A stretch of 5,052 bases of DNA. It comes from an uncultured Saprospiraceae bacterium. Lineage in GTDB: Bacteria > Bacteroidota > Bacteroidia > Chitinophagales > Saprospiraceae. The stretch is taken from positions 1 to 5,052 of the forward strand of contig CALHUZ010000538.1 of assembly GCA_938039305.1 (NCBI GenBank), written 5' to 3'. Shown here piece by piece: positions 1-5,052 of the stretch. Position 1 is the first letter of the stretch. Each line of letters opens with the position of its first letter. The translations under genes and the position numbers were made by a program. The notes under the pieces were generated by a model that was not told the DNA's origin, ran no database searches, and worked only from the letters and a program-made list of their open reading frames with translations.

Positions 1-42
1 CCTACAAATAAAAAAGAGAGATTAACAAAGTTAATCTCTCTT
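1..42 (-). terminator. Strong hairpin with T-tail on the minus strand
   Basis: Positions 14-26 and 30-42 form a perfect 13-bp stem closed by a 3-nt loop (27-29). Read on the minus strand, the stem is followed by a T-rich tail (1-13), which is the form of an intrinsic terminator. On the plus strand the stem is followed by ATGGG, so termination in that direction would be weak. No gene lies immediately upstream on the minus strand within the window, and the operon at 386-4588 already has its own terminator at 321-359. It could be a back-up terminator, the end of a small RNA, or belong to a gene left of the window. Confidence 0.6.
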
Positions 43-320
43 ATGGGTACGTTAAAAATACTTTTTGAATACAGGTTGTAAATCGGAAAAGGGTGTCTTT
101 ACAAAAACGAGAAGCGAGGACTCAATCTCATATTTCTCTCATCTTTGTTATTACAGGTTGTTAATTTAATAAAGGGTTGTAAAAATTATTTGTTATGCTA
201 TGCTTTTGTATTCAATCTTTAGACTGATATAAGGAGGAGGGTCACAGAATACTTAAGGAGTTGATAGGTACTTGACAATTGCCTATAGAAAATGACTGTT
301 AGATGACACTCTTAAAGCAT
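43..320. other. Intergenic stretch without a recognisable gene
   Basis: About 280 AT-rich bases without a credible open frame on either strand and without tRNA- or rRNA-like sequence. A 10-nt direct repeat (70-79 and 152-161) is the only repeated element I see. Short inverted repeats occur at 76-82/98-104 (7 bp, 15-nt loop) and 264-270/280-286 (7 positions, one T-G pair). A GGAGGAGG run at 233-240 is not followed by a usable start. I find no clear Bacteroidota-type promoter (TTTG near -33 with TAnnTTTG near -7). A minus-strand small RNA ending at the 14-42 hairpin is possible but unproven. Confidence 0.5.
70..176 (+). repeat. Weak direct repeat pair (TACAGGTTGT ... AAAGGG)
   Basis: TACAGGTTGT occurs exactly at 70-79 and 152-161. 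In each case AAAGGG follows 18-19 bases after the start of the unit (88-93 and 171-176), and the bases between are AT-rich and only loosely similar. The start-to-start distance is 82 bp. It may be a decayed duplication or a paired binding site; chance is also possible in sequence of this composition. Confidence 0.3.
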
Positions 321-359
321 AAAAAGAGAAAAGGCCATCGAATAAATACTCGATGACCT
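321..359 (-). terminator. Intrinsic terminator of the leftward operon
   Basis: On the minus strand, AGGTCATCGA (350-359) pairs with TCGATGGCCT (332-341) across an 8-nt loop (342-349). This gives a 10-bp stem with one U-G wobble, followed by the T-rich tail TTTCTCTTTTT (321-331). It lies 27 bp beyond the stop codon of the gene at 386-2764, where an operon end is expected. Read on the plus strand, the stem has one C-A mismatch but is followed by CTTTTATATTTT (360-371), so it may also act in the other direction. Confidence 0.85.
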
Positions 360-385
360 CTTTTATATTTTATAAAATGAGCTAC

Positions 386-2764
386 TTATTTCTGATCGAC
401 AACTAAGACCTCTTTATATACTCCGCTTTTAGATTTTAGTCTTACCACATAAGTCAAGCGATCGAACTTGGCTGTTCTGATGCGCTTTGTATAGTACCCG
501 GCATTAGCTATTTGATTATTGACCAATTGACTTATAACAAGTCCATCATTGTCTAATACCTCCAAGACAACCTGCCCTGGCTCGCTGACATGAAATCCTA
601 TAACCTGTTGATCAGTCTCATCTGATCTCATAATTATAATGGGTTGCTCTTGCATTTGATCCTTTAGATTCCTAATTCCTTTGGGCGATACTAAAGATTG
701 AGTCTGCGTACAGTCATCTATCTTAATAGTTAATATAGCACCTGTTGCACTTTCAAACCCTTGCCCGAGTTCAATCGATTCATTTGCCATAAATGTGACA
801 TCGGATCCATTTGAAAGGTCGCTATTAGAATTTATAAATTTGATCGCGGAATAACTCATCAATGACAAAGAACTATCTCCAAGCATCAAGGTATCTCTTC
901 CGCAGTTGTTAAACGATAGTGCATCTCCTATACAATTGCAATTATTATCAAAGACGTCATTGTTAGTATTGACGTTACCATCATCACATGTTTCTCCTGC
1001 TACTCCACATGCACGTGACGCAAATGTCATCTTACTAATCCCTCGACAACCATTCTCTCCATCCATAGCCGTCACTAAAATATACCTTAGCTGTGCACCA
1101 CCAAAATCTGGGCCCGAAAATCCTGAATACTCAGAGTCACCTGTTGCCTGCGACCAATTATAATTACCCAGATTAGTCCAACTAACACCATCTAAAGAGT
1201 AGTCAATCATCACTTCTTGAAAGCCCTCTTGTGTATCTCCGGATACATTGTAATTCCACACTTGCGAATTCCATATCCTATGTTCTTTCCCAAGATCATA
1301 TTGAAGCCAATGCTTATTGCCATATGAAGCTTTGGGCGAAGGCGACGTGGCGCAGGATAACCATGAAGCATCTGCTATATTATCTAATTGATCAGTAAGA
1401 CCACATTCCGGATACGGCACATAGCTCGCTTGTCTGTCAAGGCAATCTGGTCCACTACAAGGTATTCCTACACAATTACAATTAGCATCAAAGGCATCAT
1501 TGTTAGTGAAGGGATCACCATCATCACACAAGACTCCCTGTGGCATACATGATATCTCACAGTCATAGTCATATATATAAAAAGCAGGCAATCGCTTCCA
1601 GTGATCGTCTACTCTAAAAGGAGTCTTCCAAAAAATGCTGAAGTGCTCCGTATAAGATGACTCTTTATGATTCATCTCTATATAATAGTACTTACCCTTT
1701 TCTAAATATAAAGGAGCAGTAGACTGATAGATATATTTATCGTGTTCTGTAGTGCCTGTACTATTCGAAGTGAGTATCTGATGTGTTTGCTTTAACGTAG
1801 GATCCTCTCCACTGCTTATAAAAAATATGGCCTCGACATTAGCCGTAACATTAAACTCATAGTTTCCAGATACGGGAACGGTTAGATATGCCTGAATCAA
1901 TGTACCAAATGAATCCGCTACCATCCGATTAGACACACCAAACATGTCTAACTTTTCATATCGTTGTGGCATAGCCGGAAAGTTAGGATCCATATACAAG
2001 TCCGAAAGATCACCTCCAGGCGTACCATCATAATAATAAGCCTCTATAGTGGAGCGCTCTCCGATACAATTATTCTGATTTGTTTTTCCTCCTACACAAT
2101 TACAATATCCATCTTGTTGATCATCCACAGTACTTGCGTCGCCATCATCACAAGCCTCTCCTCGCTCTGGGCAAATATCTGGCAAACAACCTACGGATGC
2201 GATGTACTGACTTGAGACATAATTCCATACAGTCTGCCCTGTCAAATTATTTTTCCAATAAAGACCACAATGATCTCCACCTCCTCCTTCGATATGATGT
2301 AGCTCGAAGTAGTAATATGCTCCTCCTACCAAATTTATAGAGCGTGAGCTTTGCTCGGGATACTTGTCGTGCTCATCGCGGCCTGTCCATCCTGTTATAG
2401 AAGCTTCCATTTGAACATTAGCAGGCAGTTCATCTGTACTCAAATAGAATCGAACGTCATCATCACCTGTGATATTGAACAAGACGTTCTGAGTGGATGG
2501 AACCGATATGAAACCTTTGATCACAGAACCGAAGTTATTATCAAAGTTCTCTGGTGATTGTACTGAACTGATGATTCTACTTCCATCAGGTCTTGATGGA
2601 TAGTATTGATGAGCATACATCTCTCCAAACTCATCATCCGGCAACTCCCTCCAGTAGGACCAAGTCACCTCGCCAGCGGTGCCCACACAGGCCTGTCCGA
2701 AAGATTCTGAAATATATAGACAAGCTATAATTAGAAAAATATATTTTATAATATGTTGATTCAT
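386..2764 (-). CDS. Secreted multidomain protein: two PA14-like domains, discoidin-like domain, T9SS-like C-terminus
   Basis: A 792-residue protein, probably exported by Sec and then displayed on or released from the cell surface by type IX secretion. A signal peptide covers about residues 1-24 (hydrophobic run 8-17, likely cleavage near SFG-QA). Two PA14-like domains follow at about 30-190 and 236-400, sharing an EHDKYxxQS motif (131-139 and 340-348) and a YYY-x-E-x-x-H-x-E strand. Three acidic Cys repeats lie at 198-225, 406-433 and 586-613. A discoidin/F5-8C-like domain spans about 446-586 (WLQYDLG at 486-492, YSLDGVSW at 522-529). Residues about 614-685 resemble the small beta module that often precedes T9SS signals, and about 710-792 resemble a type A sorting domain ending YVVRLKSKSG...KEVLVV. 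The usual N-terminal YPNP-like motif of that domain is not obvious. PA14 and discoidin domains usually bind carbohydrate or cell-surface ligands; I see no catalytic domain. Only 12 nt separate it from the DUF1501 stop, and it is last in the operon. The ATG at 2762-2764 directly precedes the signal peptide. Confidence 0.9.
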   Translation of the reverse strand: MNQHIIKYIFLIIACLYISESFGQACVGTAGEVTWSYWRELPDDEFGEMYAHQYYPSRPDGSRIISSVQSPENFDNNFGSVIKGFISVPSTQNVLFNITGDDDVRFYLSTDELPANVQMEASITGWTGRDEHDKYPEQSSRSINLVGGAYYYFELHHIEGGGGDHCGLYWKNNLTGQTVWNYVSSQYIASVGCLPDICPERGEACDDGDASTVDDQQDGYCNCVGGKTNQNNCIGERSTIEAYYYDGTPGGDLSDLYMDPNFPAMPQRYEKLDMFGVSNRMVADSFGTLIQAYLTVPVSGNYEFNVTANVEAIFFISSGEDPTLKQTHQILTSNSTGTTEHDKYIYQSTAPLYLEKGKYYYIEMNHKESSYTEHFSIFWKTPFRVDDHWKRLPAFYIYDYDCEISCMPQGVLCDDGDPFTNNDAFDANCNCVGIPCSGPDCLDRQASYVPYPECGLTDQLDNIADASWLSCATSPSPKASYGNKHWLQYDLGKEHRIWNSQVWNYNVSGDTQEGFQEVMIDYSLDGVSWTNLGNYNWSQATGDSEYSGFSGPDFGGAQLRYILVTAMDGENGCRGISKMTFASRACGVAGETCDDGNVNTNNDVFDNNCNCIGDALSFNNCGRDTLMLGDSSLSLMSYSAIKFINSNSDLSNGSDVTFMANESIELGQGFESATGAILTIKIDDCTQTQSLVSPKGIRNLKDQMQEQPIIIMRSDETDQQVIGFHVSEPGQVVLEVLDNDGLVISQLVNNQIANAGYYTKRIRTAKFDRLTYVVRLKSKSGVYKEVLVVDQK
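926..1009 (-). repeat. Acidic Cys repeat 3 of the surface protein (residues 586-613)
   Basis: Encodes C586, C593, C609 and C611 in the pattern C-x6-C-x15-C-x-C, with CDDGN after the second Cys and a CNCIG end. It sits between the discoidin-like domain and the C-terminal beta module. The acidic loop could bind calcium and the cysteines could form two disulfides; both are inferences. Confidence 0.75.
1466..1549 (-). repeat. Acidic Cys repeat 2 of the surface protein (residues 406-433)
   Basis: Encodes C406, C413, C429 and C431 with the same C-x6-C-x15-C-x-C spacing, CDDGD after the second Cys and a CNCVG end. It links the second PA14-like domain to the discoidin-like domain. The DNA of the CNCVG end matches repeat 1 closely (TCCTACACAATTACAAT on the plus strand in both), so the repeat is also visible at base level. 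Confidence 0.75.
2090..2173 (-). repeat. Acidic Cys repeat 1 of the surface protein (residues 198-225)
   Basis: Encodes C198, C205, C221 and C223 with the C-x6-C-x15-C-x-C spacing, CDDGD after the second Cys and a CNCVG end. It links the first PA14-like domain to the second. Repeat 1 to repeat 2 is 208 residues, almost the same as the 209 residues between the EHDKY motifs of the two PA14 domains, so PA14 plus Cys repeat appears to be one duplicated unit. Confidence 0.75.
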
Positions 2765-2776
2765 TGATGTTGGATT

Positions 2777-4243
2777 CTACAGTGATTTAAACATTCCTAT
2801 TGGTGCATAGTCAGCAGGTGGTCCAGAAGGGCAAGAAGTGTCATAAAAATTGCAAATATTAGGAAGGATATAACTCAAGTCATTAGGACTTACTCCGTAC
2901 CATAAAGCAATCTCCGCATAGAACTCATCCACTGAAGTAGTAGGGAGCATTCTGCCACGCTCGTTTAAGTTGAGCTGATTACCAGAGCCAAGATTTAGGG
3001 ATGGATAATCTCCATATATTTCGCTTCCTTTGACTGCTCCTCCCATGATCATCTGATTGCCACCCCAAGCATGATCAGAACCGTTTCCATTACTGGTTAA
3101 TGTTCTTGCAAAATCAGAAATTGTAAAAGTCGTCACCTTATCCTGTAAGCCCATTTCGACAAGTGAGTCATTGAACTCACCTAAGGCATTACTTAATACA
3201 GGAAGCATAGCACCTTGACGGGCCAATACATCATCATGATGGTCCCAACCTCCGAAGGTTGTAAAGAAGATCTGACGCTTCGCACCTAAGTGCTGCTGCA
3301 CGTTGATCACTTTAGCCATCATACTAAGATCATTGCTGAGATTCGTATCTGAAAAAACTGTGTTCAAAGGTTCTCCTTTACCAAGTGCTGATGAAAAGAC
3401 TTCTATACTTTCTTTTGACTGACGAGTAAGCTCTCCATATGTCTTTTGAAAAACATTAGAGTATACATCTTCAGCCATGCTCGCTATAGCATTATCCTTT
3501 GTCTGATTAAGAAAGCCAGAATTGCCATACCATGATGGTAATCCATCAATACCTATATTCTCTGGAGTCGAATTATTATTAATAGAATACTCAAGTGTCT
3601 GCTGACCTGATTGGAATCTATTCTTCCCATCAAGAGATATATTCATACTGATCTCCGGGATTGAGTTCATATCTCCGAGCAAATCAGCCATCCTGCCTCC
3701 TACTCCAAATGCAGATCTATCCTGTGGTACAGATGTCTGCCACTGCATGATCTGATCACTGTGAGAGTAAAGTCCAAGCGGTAGTTTCTTCATCCCAGAA
3801 TCATACTCGCTCTTATTGCTTATAGGTTCGATGAGTGTTCCGATATTAGAAACAAAAGAAAGAGTACCTGCGTCAAACATGTCACGCACTCGAGACATAC
3901 CTCCATGAACAGCAAATGTTCTACCTGCGTCATTATAGTTAAGTGGCAATAACTCACCTTGGCTAAAGTCATTGCTCAATGCCAATGAAGATCGAGTCGC
4001 CAAGTAGTCATTATATTCAGATGTCTCTGTAGGGACCAATACATTGAAAGTATCTGCGCCACCTGCTAATAAGATACATACAATGGCCTTATAATCATCT
4101 GCAGCGCCAATGATATGTGGCCTTGCTGCAGCTGTATTAATCATTCCAAGATTCAGCGCAGTAGATAAGAATGAGGTAGATCCGATCGCAGCGCAACTGG
4201 CTTGACCTAAAAAAGAACGTCTTGAGAGTTTATGTTTGTGCAT
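2777..4243 (-). CDS. DUF1501 family protein with twin-arginine signal
   Basis: A full-length 488-residue member of the DUF1501 family, which belongs to the alkaline phosphatase/sulfatase-like fold group; no substrate is established. The N-terminus has a Tat signal: SRRSFLG at 7-13, a hydrophobic stretch and a likely cleavage after TAAA (about 40), so it should be folded before export. Family motifs in order are LLAGGADTFNVLVP (58-71), HSDQIMQWQT (161-170), GGWDHHDD (331-338) and SDFARTLTSNGNGSDHAWGG (376-395), followed by a GG at 401-402. The His and Asp residues in the last two motifs are candidate metal ligands by analogy with the fold. The gene follows the DUF1800 stop by 42 nt and precedes the PA14/discoidin gene by 12 nt, so it is the middle gene of the operon. 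The ATG at 4241-4243 puts the twin arginines at residues 8-9 and has no Shine-Dalgarno site, only an A/T-rich leader. Its first 79 codons recur inverted at 4815-5052 with identical amino acids. Confidence 0.93.
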   Translation of the reverse strand: MHKHKLSRRSFLGQASCAAIGSTSFLSTALNLGMINTAAARPHIIGAADDYKAIVCILLAGGADTFNVLVPTETSEYNDYLATRSSLALSNDFSQGELLPLNYNDAGRTFAVHGGMSRVRDMFDAGTLSFVSNIGTLIEPISNKSEYDSGMKKLPLGLYSHSDQIMQWQTSVPQDRSAFGVGGRMADLLGDMNSIPEISMNISLDGKNRFQSGQQTLEYSINNNSTPENIGIDGLPSWYGNSGFLNQTKDNAIASMAEDVYSNVFQKTYGELTRQSKESIEVFSSALGKGEPLNTVFSDTNLSNDLSMMAKVINVQQHLGAKRQIFFTTFGGWDHHDDVLARQGAMLPVLSNALGEFNDSLVEMGLQDKVTTFTISDFARTLTSNGNGSDHAWGGNQMIMGGAVKGSEIYGDYPSLNLGSGNQLNLNERGRMLPTTSVDEFYAEIALWYGVSPNDLSYILPNICNFYDTSCPSGPPADYAPIGMFKSL

Positions 4244-4469
4244 AAGTGATTTATATTTTATTCATCATTATTATGATGAATTAGCTTATCTATTAATTAG
4301 AAATTCAGGAGCGCTCATAACCAGATATATCGCCACCCTAACCCTTTCATCTAGTTCCTCTTCATCGCCACTTGGAAATTCCTTTATAGCGTCGATTATA
4401 ATCTGTTGTGTTCTTTGAGTCAGTCGCCCATGAGCTAACACAAGGCTTAGTCTATCTACCAGTTCATGG
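4006..4469 (-). repeat. Left arm of a long inverted repeat
   Basis: This stretch is the reverse complement of 4589-5052, aligned without gaps (paired positions sum to 9058), with 18 differences in 464 bases. It carries the last 61 codons of DUF1800, the intergenic hairpin and the first 79 codons of DUF1501. The outer limit is set by the window end, so the true arm may be longer. Confidence 0.95.
4260..4281. promoter_or_regulatory. Intergenic hairpin between DUF1800 and DUF1501 (left copy)
   Basis: A 9-bp perfect stem (4260-4268 with 4273-4281) with a 4-nt loop fills the middle of the 42-nt gap between the two genes. There is no T-run directly after it in the direction of transcription, so it is unlikely to be a terminator. 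It could stabilise or mark a processing point in the operon mRNA. The same hairpin is present without change in the inverted copy at 4777-4798. Confidence 0.45.
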
Positions 4470-4588
4470 AGTCTATCATCCTCAGCCAAAGCGATCTCGT
4501 CTGATAATTGGAAGTAAGCTTTTTCATTTTCAGGTACAACCTCATCTCCGTAAAGTCTCCACTCATCTGTCGGTTGATCTCTGATGAT
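4286..4588 (-). pseudogene. DUF1800 family protein, C-terminal 100 codons only (5' part missing)
   Basis: The frame encodes 100 residues and a TAA stop. The end fits the DUF1800 C-terminus: HELVDRLSLVLAHGRLT, then RTQQIIIDAIKEFPSG, an acidic linker, and ERVRVAIYLVMSAPEFLINR. The first 40 residues come from the spacer between the inverted arms and look like true coding sequence in frame (for example TDEWRLYGDEVVPENE). Beyond 4588 the frame runs into the antisense of the opposite arm and meets TGA at 4625-4627. It contains no ATG or GTG and only one TTG (4487-4489), so there is no credible start here. Family members are usually several hundred residues long, so most of the gene is missing. Whether the gene is truly broken or cut by a chimeric junction cannot be told from the sequence. 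DUF1800 function is unknown; it commonly sits directly upstream of DUF1501, as here. Confidence 0.8.
4470..4588 (-). other. 119-bp spacer between the inverted arms
   Basis: Single-copy sequence between the arms. It is open on the minus strand in frame with DUF1800 and encodes about 39 plausible residues (IIRDQPTDEW ... LAEDDRL), so it belongs to the left copy. In the plus-strand frame of the right copy there is a stop at 4575-4577 (TGA), so it does not extend that copy. At the right junction GATGATCCATGAA (4583-4595) resembles the left-copy segment GATGATAGACTCCATGAA with AGACT missing, which suggests short shared homology at the join. Confidence 0.7.
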
Positions 4589-4772
4589 CCATGAATTAGT
4601 TGATAGATTAAGCCTTGTGTTGGCTCATGGCCGACTGACTCAAAGAACGCAACAGATTATAATCGACGCTTTAAAGGAATTTCCAAGTGGCGATGAAGAG
4701 GACTTAGATGAAAGGGTTAGAGTCGCGATTTATCTGGTCATGAGCGCTCCTGAATTTCTAATTAATAGATAA
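4584..4772 (+). pseudogene. DUF1800 C-terminal fragment, second (inverted) copy
   Basis: A 62-codon open stretch whose residues 3-62 match the last 60 residues of the minus-strand DUF1800 copy with two conservative changes (I to L in the DA-x-KEF segment, E to D in the acidic linker). True homology starts at 4589; the upstream ATG (4584) and the in-frame TGA at 4575-4577 belong to the spacer, so this is not a real start. It keeps a normal stop and is followed by the same 42-nt gap and an inverted DUF1501 start. Its base changes are nearly all synonymous, so it descends from a gene that was intact and under selection until recently. As it stands it cannot encode a complete DUF1800 protein. Confidence 0.8.
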
Positions 4773-4776
4773 GCTA

Positions 4777-4798
4777 ATTCATCATAATAATGATGAAT
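4777..4798. promoter_or_regulatory. Intergenic hairpin between DUF1800 and DUF1501 (right copy)
   Basis: Exact inverted counterpart of 4260-4281: a 9-bp stem (4777-4785 with 4790-4798) and a 4-nt loop. It is unchanged between copies although neighbouring DUF1800 codons differ at about 9% of positions. This weakly favours a function, or simply reflects the low divergence of the outer arm. Confidence 0.45.
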
Positions 4799-4814
4799 AA
4801 AATACAAATCACTT

Positions 4815-5052
4815 ATGCATAAACATAAACTCTCAAGACGTTCTTTTTTAGGTCAAGCCAGTTGCGCTGCGATCGGATCTACCTCATTCTTATCTACTGC
4901 GCTGAATCTTGGAATGATTAATACAGCTGCAGCAAGGCCACATATCATAGGCGCTGCAGATGATTATAAGGCAATTGTATGTATCTTATTAGCAGGTGGC
5001 GCAGATACTTTCAATGTATTGGTCCCTACAGAGACATCTGAATATAATGACT
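4815..5052 (+). CDS. DUF1501 family protein, second copy, N-terminal part (cut by window end)
   Basis: The first 79 codons of a DUF1501 gene on the plus strand, identical in amino acids to residues 1-79 of the minus-strand copy. It includes the Tat motif SRRSFLG (7-13), the predicted cleavage near residue 40 and LLAGGADTFNVLVP (58-71). Only three silent base changes separate the copies (4820, 4949, 4973). The frame is open to the last base, so the gene continues outside the window, and nothing shows whether it stays intact. The 42-nt leader matches the other copy except for one base (4805). It is either a genuine second gene or the other parent of a chimeric join. Confidence 0.8.
   Translation, partial: MHKHKLSRRSFLGQASCAAIGSTSFLSTALNLGMINTAAARPHIIGAADDYKAIVCILLAGGADTFNVLVPTETSEYND

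Larger units (their letters stand above)
4589..5052 (+). repeat. Right arm of a long inverted repeat, running off the window
   Basis: Inverted copy of 4006-4469. Fourteen of the 18 differences fall between 4596 and 4739. Only four lie further out (4805, 4820, 4949, 4973), leaving identical runs such as 4821-4948. The arm is still matching at the last base of the window. Confidence 0.95.

Noticed and set aside
233..262. GGAGGAGG run as a ribosome binding site for a small plus-strand gene
   Set aside because: No start with a useful open frame follows (the nearby TTG reaches a stop after four codons), and the recognisable genes here do not use Shine-Dalgarno sites.
272..300. TTGACA at 272-277 as a -35 promoter element
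   Set aside because: No -10-like hexamer lies at the right spacing, and Bacteroidota promoters have a different consensus.
926..2173. CRISPR-like spaced repeats
   Set aside because: The three repeats are coding, in frame, separated by about 450-540 bases, and diverged; they encode a protein module.
906..2557. Several plus-strand open frames of 68-86 codons (906-1163, 1964-2215, 2080-2340, 2351-2557)
   Set aside because: They lie antisense to the well-supported surface-protein gene, have low-complexity or unlikely composition, and show no domain or start signal.
4236..4418. Plus-strand open frame of 60 codons with a serine run
   Set aside because: It is antisense to the DUF1800 end and DUF1501 start; the serine run is the reverse of the acidic-linker codons.
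4286..4489. A free-standing 67-residue protein starting at a TTG (4487-4489)
   Set aside because: The frame continues upstream with plausible DUF1800 sequence and the match is to the C-terminus of that family, so the TTG is internal and the gene is truncated rather than small.
4006..5052. Insertion sequence or transposon with terminal inverted repeats
   Set aside because: The arms are parts of ordinary genes, the spacer is 119 bp of DUF1800 coding sequence, and there is no transposase or target-site duplication.

Overview
The window looks like a piece of a Bacteroidota genome, possibly from the Saprospirales side of the phylum. It is AT-rich, its genes lack Shine-Dalgarno sites, and one product combines a Sec signal, PA14 and discoidin domains, acidic Cys repeats and a C-terminal type IX secretion (T9SS)-like module. 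The placement rests on gene content alone.

Layout. Positions 1-385 carry no protein gene. They hold a perfect 13-bp hairpin at the left edge, a featureless stretch with a weak direct repeat, and a convincing intrinsic terminator for the leftward operon (321-359). The leftward (minus-strand) operon fills 386-4588. In transcription order it contains a 5'-truncated DUF1800 gene (C-terminal 100 codons), a DUF1501 gene with a twin-arginine signal, and a large multidomain secreted protein. Spacing is tight (42 and 12 nt), so the three are probably co-transcribed. DUF1800 and DUF1501 genes are a recurrent pair of unknown function; the third gene adds a cell-surface, probably ligand-binding protein.

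The unusual part is 4006-5052. The DUF1800 end and DUF1501 start occur again in the opposite orientation, as two arms of at least 464 bp around a 119-bp spacer. The arms align without gaps at 446/464 identical bases (about 96%) and run off the window end. Fifteen of the 17 coding differences are synonymous, and 14 of all 18 lie in the inner 151 bp. The copies therefore diverged as functional genes before being joined head to head, and neither DUF1800 copy keeps its N-terminal part. The simplest reading is a chimeric junction between two related strains or paralogous loci (assembly or amplification artefact, or a real recombination). A genuine inverted duplication cannot be excluded from the sequence alone.

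I see no defence system, mobile element, CRISPR array or RNA gene. The best candidates for a second look are the inverted arms, the duplicated PA14-Cys module, and the orphan hairpin at the left edge.
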